From an uncultured Clostridia bacterium (lineage in GTDB: Bacteria > Bacillota > Clostridia > TANB77 > CAG-508), in NCBI GenBank assembly GCA_934130025.1, contig CAKOXG010000029.1:1-13684 (forward strand): a stretch of DNA of 13,684 nucleotides, read 5' to 3'. The position numbers and the translations under genes are program-made. The notes beneath the pieces are model-generated. The model had not been told where the DNA came from. It was given only the letters and a program-made list of their open reading frames with translations, and searched no databases. The stretch's first letter is position 1. Each line of letters begins with the position of its first letter. This document shows positions 6,974 through 13,684 of this stretch, one piece after another.

Positions 6974-7170
6974 TTAAGTAATATACTTAAACAAATTCTT
7001 CATACTGATTTTTTACTTATATTCCAACGCTTTTGCAGTTTTAGACATATTAATTTTTTATAAAACTATTTTAAAAAATTTCGTTTTCTCAATCTTAATT
7101 TTCCCTTGACTTTACTATATCTTAATGATATTATTAGCTTAATAAATTTGTATTTAAGTATATTACTTAA
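6974..7170. repeat. Inverton-like unit B: inverted sites flanking a promoter
   Basis: TTAAGTAATATACTTAA (6974-6990) and its exact reverse complement TTAAGTATATTACTTAA (7154-7170), centres 180 bp apart. The centre ATA/TAT differs from the AAA/TTT of units A and C but is again correctly inverted within the pair. The enclosed DNA is diverged from units A and C yet keeps the same length and promoter position. Confidence 0.6.
7106..7134 (+). promoter_or_regulatory. Sigma-70 promoter inside unit B, facing away from gene B
   Basis: TTGACT (7106-7111), a 17-base spacer and TATTAT (7129-7134). It starts 48 bases before the right inverted site, as in the other units. Confidence 0.65.
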
Positions 7171-7217
7171 CGAAATTTTTTTAGTTATTTTCTTAATTTT
7201 TCATTTTCTTAACCAAA

Positions 7218-7255
7218 AAATAACCAAATCTAGTTATTACTAAATTTGATTATTT
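7218..7255 (-). terminator. Hairpin terminator of the AlbA_2 gene / unit B
   Basis: A 17-base stem (7218-7234 with 7239-7255). Its two imperfect pairs are G-U in minus-strand RNA and A-C in plus-strand RNA. The position matches the terminators outside the other units. The 190 bases from here to 7449 hold no gene I can support. Confidence 0.6.
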
Positions 7256-7449
7256 AATTTAATTTTTTACTACCTTAACATATATCATTATTTTGCTAAA
7301 TAGTAAATTCAAAATTATTTTTTAACACCATTTTAGTATTATTTTTCATATCTTAATTAATTGCATCATTCCTCCCGTTGATTAAATTAACATTCCAGCA
7401 TTTATCTTTAGACAATCTGCTCTTTTCTGATAATTCATCTAATTAATCT

Positions 7450-9003
7450 CTAATTGACAGTAATATACTTTTGATTTTTACTTGTAGGCTTATCTGGTAT
7501 TGTCATTTTTAATTTACCACTTTCTATTAAAGGAATTATATATCCTCTTTTTAATGTTCTGTTACTTTTATAACATAATTCTTCCATTATTTCATTTAAG
7601 CTTTTTGGTTGCTCGCAAATTTCTAATATTTTGTTGATTTTCTGGGTCTTTTTATCTTGGGTCTTTTTATCTTGGGTCTTTTTATCTTGGGTCTTTTTAT
7701 CTTGGGTCTTTTTATCTCGCTTTAATGCTTCTGGATACAATTCAGGATACTCCCCATTATAGAAAGTAACAACAAAATCTTCTCTCTCATTTGAAAATAT
7801 AGGCTCTGGTAAATTAGCATCTTCCATTTTTTTCTGCATGGTAGATATTCCTGTATGTCTATTTTCAATTATTCCTCCTAATGTTTCTAGTAATTTCACA
7901 ATCGTTTCATTTCTAACTTCCATAGCTTTTCTCGTTTTCAATAATTCAATCGTATTTGAACCATACAAATTTCCAACATTTCTAAACTCGATTCTGTCTT
8001 TATATACTGTTACTATACTATACACACCAGTCTTAAACTGACTATAATCTCTATGGATTATCATGTTTGAAATTGCTTCACGAAGTGCATCCTTGGGATA
8101 TTGTGCTATATCAGTCCTTAAACCAGTCTTGTCACTAATTATAACCTTAACTTTCATATTTCTGTTAATAAAAGCTATCGTTTCCTCATACATTTCAGTT
8201 ATATTTCCTTCTATTCTTTTATTGTCATCAAATCTTTGTCCTTCTTCCCCTAAATCTGCTATTTCAAATCCGGGTATTACTATAGCTGCAACAAACCATT
8301 GTGGGAAAAATTTTTGCGGATATTTTCCAAATACCATTATCCCAGCAACAGTTGGAAAAGTCTTATCTTCTACTTCTGTTAATACACCATAATTTAGTAG
8401 TATTTCTTGATCAGAAAATTCAGATAGCTTAGGCTTATTAGTTTTTGCATTTTCTATGAATCTATTTAAAAGCTTTTCATCAAAATCTCTCATAGTTGCT
8501 CTTACCACTGGCCTTAAGTCATCCTTAACATTTTCTCTGTATGAAATACACTTATATATTTCATATTCAGTCATGTTATCATCTCTATCACCTACTCTTA
8601 TATATGCGCCACTATGTAATCCTTTTGGTTTATAATAACATGGCTTATTTCTTTGATTTAGGGCATCAACTCTAACAGCAACAATATTTTTATCTTCTAT
8701 ATTTACTATATTTATTTTTGGTCTTATAACTGGTACGAATTCTGTGCTACATAAATTGGTTATATTCTTTTGTAAATCATTTGCATCATAAACTCCAACT
8801 ATTTCAAAAGTAGTCTTATTTTTATGTTTTTTCTCTTCTACACCAAATAATATAATCCCGCCCATTGTATTTGAAAAGCTAGAAATAGTATCATAATACT
8901 TTTCTGGCTTTCCAGCATTTGCAGTTTTGGTTTCAATACAGATAGTTTCATTTTGCTTCTCATTAAGCTCTTGCAGCAGTTTCAAAATTTCTTCTTTATC
9001 CAT
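7450..9003 (-). CDS. AlbA_2 (Schlafen-type) ATP-binding regulator-like protein
   Basis: The 517-residue protein opens with an AlbA_2/SLFN-type domain (IETKTANAGKPEKYYDTISS then NTMGGIILFGVEEK). A GHKL-like ATPase region follows, with ALREAISNMIIHRDY as the N-box-like motif and a later GGIIENRHTGISTM stretch. Such proteins are often annotated as RecG-like or as transcriptional regulators, usually without direct proof. Five tandem 15-base units encode DKKTQ repeats linking the ATPase region to a C-terminal segment (KINKILEICEQPKSLNEIME ... TLKRGYIIPLIESGKLKMT) that looks like a winged helix. I chose ATG 9003 because AGAGGAG lies just upstream; the longer frame to 9024 would start on TTG and contain that ribosome site. 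Unlike its neighbours it has no prepilin anchor or inverted-site unit. It may regulate the cluster or be an unrelated insertion. Confidence 0.8.
   Translation of the reverse strand: MDKEEILKLLQELNEKQNETICIETKTANAGKPEKYYDTISSFSNTMGGIILFGVEEKKHKNKTTFEIVGVYDANDLQKNITNLCSTEFVPVIRPKINIVNIEDKNIVAVRVDALNQRNKPCYYKPKGLHSGAYIRVGDRDDNMTEYEIYKCISYRENVKDDLRPVVRATMRDFDEKLLNRFIENAKTNKPKLSEFSDQEILLNYGVLTEVEDKTFPTVAGIMVFGKYPQKFFPQWFVAAIVIPGFEIADLGEEGQRFDDNKRIEGNITEMYEETIAFINRNMKVKVIISDKTGLRTDIAQYPKDALREAISNMIIHRDYSQFKTGVYSIVTVYKDRIEFRNVGNLYGSNTIELLKTRKAMEVRNETIVKLLETLGGIIENRHTGISTMQKKMEDANLPEPIFSNEREDFVVTFYNGEYPELYPEALKRDKKTQDKKTQDKKTQDKKTQDKKTQKINKILEICEQPKSLNEIMEELCYKSNRTLKRGYIIPLIESGKLKMTIPDKPTSKNQKYITVN
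7646..7720 (-). repeat. Five 15-bp tandem repeats inside the AlbA_2 gene
   Basis: The unit gtctttttatcttgg (plus-strand reading) recurs five times, the last with two changed bases. Being 15 bases long, gain or loss of a unit keeps the frame and only alters the length of the DKKTQ linker. Confidence 0.9.
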
Positions 9004-9101
9004 TCTAGAAATCTCCTCTTTCAATATTAAAAATCATTTTATCATATTCATTCACTTTATTCTACTGTTTTTTATCTAAATTATTAAATAAATCTGATAA
9101 T

Positions 9102-9236
9102 CTATAAGAAAACAAAAATTGCCTTTGCTACTGCGTTTGTAACTTTCTCTATTGGTGCTTTATGCGAAGTTCTATTTACAAATCGCTCATTTGCTACACC
9201 ATCTCTACTATCTCTTACTGTTCTATGAATTACATT
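9102..9236 (-). pseudogene. Relic of a gene B-type lectin C-terminus behind gene E
   Basis: Reading minus from 9236 to TAG at 9104-9102 gives NVIHRTVRDSRDGVAN, VNRTSHKAP and EKVTNAVAKAIFVFL. The first 16 residues are identical to the gene B end, and the DNA aligns without gaps to 5485-5613. No start codon or ribosome site belongs to it and an in-frame TAA lies just upstream. It sits after the stop of gene E, whose promoter region and anchor are also copies of gene B. The simplest reading is that gene E once had this end before leucine-rich repeats replaced it. A silent donor cassette is another possibility. Confidence 0.7.
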
Positions 9237-9280
9237 AAATTCTTCATTTAAATTTTCTTCTTAATTCACACATTTTACTT

Positions 9281-11233
9281 TTATTTTAACCACTTAACTG
9301 CTCTTTCTCCCATTGGGCATGACCACGCGCTTCCTTCTATGCTGCCTTTTTCTTTATTAATTTCTATGCTTCCTAAACTAGAACATCTTTCAAAACAGTA
9401 AACTCCTATTGTTGTTACCGAGCTTGGTATTTCAATTCTTTTTAATAGGTCACACTGTGAGAAAGCATCCCTCTCTATAATCTTTAATCCTTCTGGAATA
9501 ATCACCTCATCCATACTTTGAGCATCAAATGCTGCATTTTTAATTTTCTCTACACCCTGAGCAATCTCCAATTTCCCAGTTATTCTGTATAATGCACAGA
9601 TAAGTATTTTTCCATCTTTACTATATAAGATATTATCTTTAATTGTATAATATTTATTATTACTATCTATTTCTACAATTCCATTATAATTTAGTACTTT
9701 AAATGTTGAAGAAATATCTGATGTGTTTTTTCCGATATGAATTTTTTTATAATTATCTCCAAATTGAAGAGCACTATTTTCTATTGATACTAAACTATCT
9801 GGGAGTGTTACGTTTTCTGCATTTGAAGCCTGCCAAAAACTATAGCTTGATATACCTAGCATTCCTTCCGGTATTTTTATATCTTTTTCTTTAGAATAAC
9901 ACATTATTAACTTTTTATCATCTTTTGTATATAAAATACCATTTTCAGACACATATGTTGTGTTTCCTGGATTCACAATCACACTATTTATTGTTTTAGG
10001 AAATCCTATAGCCGAGCCTAACTTAGCTAGGCTTGCTGGAATTTGTATTTGTGTTATGTTTTTATAACCTGAAATGTCTGTTTCAAATTTTGTTGTATTT
10101 TCTGGAATAATAAATGTATTAGAGTTTTTCAATGTTGCAGCAGTTATAAATATTATTTGAGTTTCATCAGATGTTTTTAGCATTCCCTCTCTCATCACAT
10201 AATTTTTATTATTAATTAATGTAATTTTACTTAAGCCTGTACATCCAACAAAAGCAGTTGCACTTATATCAGTTACTGTACTTGGTATAGTTATTGATGT
10301 TAAACTAGTACAGCAATCGAATTCATATGCAGTAAGTTTCGTAACTCCTTCTTCAATTATTACACTATTTAAAGACCTACACCCTGAAAAAACATAAGTG
10401 CCAATATTTTGTACTTCTGACGGGATATTAATGCTCTCAAGATTTGAACAATGATAAAAGGCTAATGAACCTATCGTTGTTAAGCTTTGAGGAAGCTTCA
10501 CAGTTTTTAGGTTAGTACACCCATTAAAAGCTTGATTGCCAATTTCTTTTATTCCCTCTTCTAAAACAACTTCTTCCAATGTTGAGTTAAATGCAAAGGC
10601 ACTGCTTGAAATCTTTTTTACTGTTCCTGGTATTACTATTTTCTTTAGCCCTGTTAATTTTGAAAAAGCTCCACTACCTATCTCTTTTACGCTATCTGGT
10701 ATTGTTACCGTTCCTGTTTCATCCATTAACAATAGGTTCCCTGTTGAAGACAACAATATCCCATCTTTTATATCATATGGGTTTGGTTTTATTCCCATCT
10801 CTTGAGCTACTTCTATTTCCATTTTGTTCTTTGTATTTATATATATTTCGCCTTTTATTATTTCTACCTTATCTAAATATTCATCTGAAATAGATGTTAA
10901 TATCTCTTTTATGCTCCCACCGCTACCATTGTTTGTATTGTAATTAAGCGTTGACTTTCCAGCGGTTAAGGTTCCAATTGAATACTCCGGATTTTCCATA
11001 TACCTTGCTGTATTAAATAGCTCTAACTCTTCATTATATGTTGCAAATTCACTCTTCATTTTTGCTTGCTTTGCCTTTGTAATTGCTCCATTATCTCCTG
11101 TTAATAAATTTATACTAACACCTGCTAGAACTAACATCACTACAATTGTAACTACAAGTGCAATAAGCGTAATTCCATTAGCATGGTACTCTTTATTAAT
11201 TTTATTATTTTTACTTTTGTTTTCTAATTTCAT
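9281..11233 (-). CDS. Gene E: prepilin-like anchored BspA-type leucine-rich repeat protein
   Basis: The 650-residue protein has a basic leader and the prepilin-like anchor NGITLIALVVTIVVMLVLAG (about residues 19-38), then SINLLTGDNGAITKAK. From about residue 170 it contains LRR_5/BspA-type repeats of the form IGxxAFxxCxxLxxIxIPxxV, for example IGNQAFNGCTNLKTVKLPQS, IGSLAFYHCSNLESINIPSE and IGTYVFSGCRSLNSVIIEEG. A spacer region holds NGILYTKDDKKLIMCY and NILYSKDGKILICALY, and further repeats run to the end. BspA-type repeats usually mediate surface adhesion or protein binding. The leader, anchor and upstream DNA match gene B closely, but the body does not, so the gene is a chimera. The relic at 9102-9236 supports this. 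The start follows GGAAGGA, as in gene B. Confidence 0.88.
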   Translation of the reverse strand: MKLENKSKNNKINKEYHANGITLIALVVTIVVMLVLAGVSINLLTGDNGAITKAKQAKMKSEFATYNEELELFNTARYMENPEYSIGTLTAGKSTLNYNTNNGSGGSIKEILTSISDEYLDKVEIIKGEIYINTKNKMEIEVAQEMGIKPNPYDIKDGILLSSTGNLLLMDETGTVTIPDSVKEIGSGAFSKLTGLKKIVIPGTVKKISSSAFAFNSTLEEVVLEEGIKEIGNQAFNGCTNLKTVKLPQSLTTIGSLAFYHCSNLESINIPSEVQNIGTYVFSGCRSLNSVIIEEGVTKLTAYEFDCCTSLTSITIPSTVTDISATAFVGCTGLSKITLINNKNYVMREGMLKTSDETQIIFITAATLKNSNTFIIPENTTKFETDISGYKNITQIQIPASLAKLGSAIGFPKTINSVIVNPGNTTYVSENGILYTKDDKKLIMCYSKEKDIKIPEGMLGISSYSFWQASNAENVTLPDSLVSIENSALQFGDNYKKIHIGKNTSDISSTFKVLNYNGIVEIDSNNKYYTIKDNILYSKDGKILICALYRITGKLEIAQGVEKIKNAAFDAQSMDEVIIPEGLKIIERDAFSQCDLLKRIEIPSSVTTIGVYCFERCSSLGSIEINKEKGSIEGSAWSCPMGERAVKWLK

Positions 11234-11360
11234 CTAAAATTACAATCCTTCCTAATAATATTAAATCTTTTGTATAAAACTGAGAGCTTTACCATTCCTT
11301 CAAATTAAATCTCTTACCAATTTATTATTATCATAAATCCATTTTTTATGCTTTTTACTG

Positions 11361-11378
11361 TACGGTTGTTTCCGAATA
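11361..11378. promoter_or_regulatory. Degraded CGG dyad of gene E
   Basis: TACGG-N6-CCGAATA: the right arm is intact but the left arm has lost TATT/C bases compared with gene B (6829-6848). This is one of the few differences in an otherwise conserved duplicate and could weaken regulator binding. Confidence 0.45.
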
Positions 11379-11388
11379 TGGCATTTTC

Positions 11389-11417
11389 ATTTTACAATAA
11401 ATACATTCAATATTCAA
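11389..11417 (-). promoter_or_regulatory. Sigma-70 promoter of gene E
   Basis: On the minus strand TTGAAT (11417-11412), a 17-base spacer and TAAAAT (11394-11389), identical to the gene B promoter. Confidence 0.55.
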
Positions 11418-11503
11418 CACTTTATCATTTATTTGCTGATAAAACTTACTATATTTTATATACATAATTTGCAGCCAAATCATTATATAGAATTTTATTA
11501 ACT

Positions 11504-11700
11504 TTAAGTAATATACTTAAACAAATTCTTCATACTGATTTTTTACTTATATTCCAACGCTTTTGCAGTTTTAGACATATTAATTTTTTATAAAACTATT
11601 TTAAAAAATTTCGTTTTCTCAATCTTAATTTTCCCTTGACTTTACTATATCTTAATGATATTATTAGCTTAATAAATTTGTATTTAAGTATATTACTTAA
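11504..11700. repeat. Inverton-like unit E: inverted sites flanking a promoter
   Basis: TTAAGTAATATACTTAA (11504-11520) and its reverse complement (11684-11700), centres 180 bp apart. The segment matches unit B in sequence and in orientation, so the outward-facing state is the same in both duplicates. Confidence 0.6.
11636..11664 (+). promoter_or_regulatory. Sigma-70 promoter inside unit E, facing away from gene E
   Basis: TTGACT (11636-11641), a 17-base spacer and TATTAT (11659-11664). In this orientation it points toward the hairpin remnant and the antisense strand of the IS element. Confidence 0.65.
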
Positions 11701-11747
11701 CGAAATTTTTATAGTTATTTTCTTAATTTTTCATTCTCTTAACCCAA

Positions 11748-11779
11748 AAATAACCAAATCTAGTTATCACTAAATTTGG
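11748..11779 (-). terminator. Truncated hairpin terminator outside unit E
   Basis: The left arm (11748-11764) is intact, but the right arm breaks off after ACTAAATTTG where the copy-2 duplication ends. In unit B the arm continues with ATTATTT. Outward transcription from unit E may therefore read through. Confidence 0.5.
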
Positions 11780-11793
11780 GCTTGTCAAGTCTA

Positions 11794-12581
11794 GTGTGTA
11801 AATTTTTTTAAAGTAGTGCAGAAATGTGCTACTAATTTTTTTATTTAATTTTCAATGTACTCTCTTATTTTTTTAATTTTACATAATTCATATATCTATC
11901 TCCAAATAGAGATATTAATTGTTTCCTTATTGTTTTCCAGTCTTTCATTGGCTTTTTCACTTTTCACTCAGTTCCCTTATTCGTAAGTACATTACTTTAT
12001 AAGCTGAATTTTCACTTGGGAATGAGCCTTTTCCTATGGTAACCTTTCTTAATGCTGAATTTGCTGATTCTATTGCATTTGTGGTATATATACATTTTCG
12101 TATTTCTATGGGCAACTCAAATAAAGGCTCTAAATAAACCATATATTCTTCCTCTTTTTTTACTATTCTTTTTTGTTTTTCTCCATATTCTTTTTGGAAG
12201 ATTTCAAGTTGTACTTTTGCCTCTGCCATATTACTGCTTTGGTATATTTTCTTAAAATTTCCAATTATTTCTTTTGCCTCTTTTTTTGGGCATAAGCTAT
12301 AAATATTTCTTGCTAAATGTACTACGCATCTTTGGCTTTGTGTTTTGGGATATACTCGTTCTAATGAGCCTTTAAATCCTGCTATACCATCGCTACACAT
12401 ATATAATATATCTTCTACTCCTCGTTCCTTTAAATCCTCAAATACGTTGCTCCAAAATATTGCATATACAACTAAGTATGTTTCATCTAATCTTCTCTTA
12501 CTACATTCGGTTAATGTTAATTGATTCATTTTACTCTCCTTTCGTGAGCACAAAAAAATATGATGTGTAAAATTTACACAC
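11794..12581 (-). mobile_element. IS256-family element, internally deleted
   Basis: A 13-base inverted repeat, GTGTGTAAATTTT at 11794-11806 and AAAATTTACACAC at 12569-12581, brackets a shortened IS256-type transposase gene. The element is about 0.8 kb, against roughly 1.3-1.4 kb for intact relatives. I see no target-site duplication in the flanks. It lies between the gene D stop and unit E. Confidence 0.7.
11957..12529 (-). pseudogene. IS256-family transposase, internally deleted
   Basis: The 190-residue product contains the second half of an IS256/Mutator-type DDE transposase: FWSNVFEDLKERGVEDILYM, then CSDGIAGF with the second catalytic Asp, PKTQSQRCVVHLARN, and CIYTTNAIESANSALRKVT with the catalytic Glu. 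Family members are about 400 residues. Only a few leader residues (MNQLTLTE) remain before the core, and the sequence jumps through LDETYLVVYAIF into the middle of the family pattern, so most of the N-terminal DNA-binding half and the context of the first Asp are lost. ATG 12529 is preferred over the longer frame to 12553 because AAAGGAG lies directly upstream. It should not be able to transpose by itself. Confidence 0.8.
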
Positions 12582-12615
12582 CATATAATACACCATCATA
12601 AATTGCAATAGTTTA

Positions 12616-13684
12616 TTACAAGTTCACACTCCATGTATCACCCATTTTCTCGGTTAGTGTACTAGCATTTAAAGATACTAAAGGGCGAAGACGGTAACCG
12701 TCGTTCTCTTTTGCCACCAGTTGAGTCGTAAAGGGTATAGCAATCCATATATACGTACGCATGGCGAAGTCCGAAATTGGCGAACCCTTGGACTGTCCAA
12801 GCAAAACGAGAAGCTATCCAATAGTCATTTGAATGATATACTACATCTGATGCTGCGCCATAATTTGTTTTATTTATTTCCATCCAATAATATGTTTGTG
12901 TTATTGTTAAATTTCCTGTTTTGGCTTTTGTATATCCACTTACTAATTCACTTGTATATGTACTGTCCTTATATGGATCTACTGCATTTATTATATCTGG
13001 CTGTGCTATTGTATTTGCCTTATCTTCTGCTACATCTACTCCTGAACCTATTGTATTTTTATAGTTATTAGGATAATTGATATTATTTACAGTATATGTT
13101 TTTGTGGCTCCATACTGGCTTCCCCAACTTGTTTTATATTTATTTCTTGTATCAAATCCATCTGGAGTTAAGTTTTTCTCCGTATCTGCTATGTTTATGC
13201 TCCTCGCTGTTACTCCTTTTGCTTTATTGCTATATAAATGTTCACACATATCATTTAAAGCATATACTCCATTATTATATCCTGTTGCTCCATAGAATTG
13301 TATCGTAGCTGTTGTTGGTTCTGCTACTATATCTATCTTTCCAGTGTCTTCATTTATATTTAATATTCTCCATTTTAAGCCACTTTCATAAGATATTGTT
13401 TGTGGATCCCCTGATACTCCACTTTTTTCTGGTGTTAAGGAATATATCTTTTTCGTTTCATCTGTCTCTGTTTCTAATTCTGGCTTATAATCTACATAAT
13501 CTCCTACTTTAAATTTGCTAAAATCAACGTTCGAACCGCCTCCATTATTAGCTACTTCTTGCCTTATCAAATCTGCTACTTCATTAAGATAACTTGTCTC
13601 ATTCTCTTGTGCTTGTAAATATTTTTCTCTTGCTTCTTTAGCTTTTGATATTATACCATTATTACTTAGCACTAATCTTGTACT
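12616..13684 (-). pseudogene. Gene D: prepilin-like anchored DUF6273-like protein, 5' partial, frameshifted in its variable end
   Basis: The gene runs off the window; only STRLVLSNNGIISKAK of the anchor region is present. Its body (KVGDYVDYKP, GLKWRILNINEDTGKIDIVA, ATGYNNGVYALNDMCEHLYS, DYWIASR) closely matches gene A. The main frame passes FANFGLRHAYVYMDCYTLYD and then fails, ending out of frame at 12662. The expected end NDGYRLRPLVSL through GDTWSVNL is in another frame that stops at 12616. One extra base near the AAAA run at about 12704-12714 explains this: the D segment is 118 bases against 135 in gene A, and 117 would restore frame. The result could be a real mutation, a slip during diversification, or a sequencing error. 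The variable segment is markedly richer in G+C than the rest. Confidence 0.75.
12691..12808 (-). other. Possible DGR variable repeat in gene D
   Basis: The segment between the conserved blocks shared with gene A is nearly half G+C in an AT-rich gene. It encodes the lectin-loop order ANFGLR ... LYDS ... YRLRPLVSL. The sharp borders, change of composition and complete replacement relative to gene A fit template-driven diversification or cassette exchange. The frameshift lies inside it. Confidence 0.5.

Larger units (their letters stand above)
6771..7248. repeat. Upstream-region duplication, copy 1 (with 11301-11778)
   Basis: About 478 bases upstream of gene B are nearly identical to the DNA upstream of gene E, in the same orientation. 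The copy includes the gene promoter, CGG dyad, inverted sites, outward promoter and most of the terminator stem. Similarity continues, less perfectly, through the leader and anchor codons. Confidence 0.85.
11301..11778. repeat. Upstream-region duplication, copy 2 (with 6771-7248)
   Basis: Nearly identical to the DNA upstream of gene B. The match stops at about 11778, within the right arm of the terminator stem, where IS256-like sequence begins shortly after. Confidence 0.85.

Noticed and set aside
7330..7380. Short ORF after a GGGAGGAATGATG ribosome-site-like sequence on the minus strand
   Set aside because: It encodes only about seven residues (MMQLIKI) before a stop and matches nothing; at most a fragment of a lost gene.
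7646..7720. CRISPR array or regulatory iteron
   Set aside because: The units are contiguous 15-mers without spacers, inside a coding frame, and encode a regular DKKTQ linker.
11794..12581. Target-site duplication for the IS256-like element
   Set aside because: The bases next to the two inverted repeats do not match over 8-9 positions.

Overview
The window looks like an accessory, surface-display region from a low-GC Clostridia/Firmicutes-type bacterium, probably gut-associated and uncultured. The grounds are AT-rich DNA, AGGAGG-like ribosome sites, the standard genetic code, and several proteins with the clostridial prepilin-like anchor GITLIALVVTIVV. The assignment to organism is an inference from composition and protein style only.

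Layout. A Fic-family protein (5-664, +) converges on a long minus-strand series and is separated from it by a strong terminator hairpin (705-749). Five minus-strand genes encode prepilin-like anchored proteins: A (757-1905) and D (12616-13684, cut by the window edge and frameshifted) have DUF6273-like C-type-lectin-fold ends; C (3025-4842) and B (5479-6705) have formylglycine-generating-enzyme (FGE)/C-type-lectin-like ends; E (9281-11233) has BspA-type leucine-rich repeats. Between B and E lies an AlbA_2/Schlafen-type ATP-binding protein (7450-9003). Two mobile-element relics are present: an ORF-deleted group II intron (about 2353-3000) just behind gene C, and an internally deleted IS256-family element (about 11794-12581) just behind gene D.

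What seems new. (1) Upstream of each complete anchored gene is the same unit: two TTAAGTA-NNN-TACTTAA sites exactly 180 bp apart centre to centre, lying as inverted copies of each other, with a good sigma-70 promoter between them pointing away from the gene and a terminator hairpin just outside the far site. The non-palindromic details of each site are shared within a pair but differ between loci. This suggests invertible (phase-variable) promoters, all four in the OFF orientation; a looping operator pair is the main alternative. (2) The 3' end of gene C has the layout of a diversity-generating retroelement (DGR) variable repeat: a GC-richer block, NNY codons at lectin-loop positions, and the order RGGS...GFR. 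The end of gene D is similar when compared with its paralogue A. No template repeat or DGR reverse transcriptase is in the window, so these would be remote targets. (3) Gene E appears to be a copy of a gene B-like unit whose lectin end was replaced by leucine-rich repeats; a relic of the old lectin end remains behind its stop codon (9102-9236).

Together the genes look like a set of membrane-anchored binding proteins varied by ON/OFF switching, by 3'-end diversification and by domain replacement behind a constant anchor. No recombinase, prepilin peptidase, template repeat or DGR reverse transcriptase was seen here, so each layer needs whole-genome data to confirm it.
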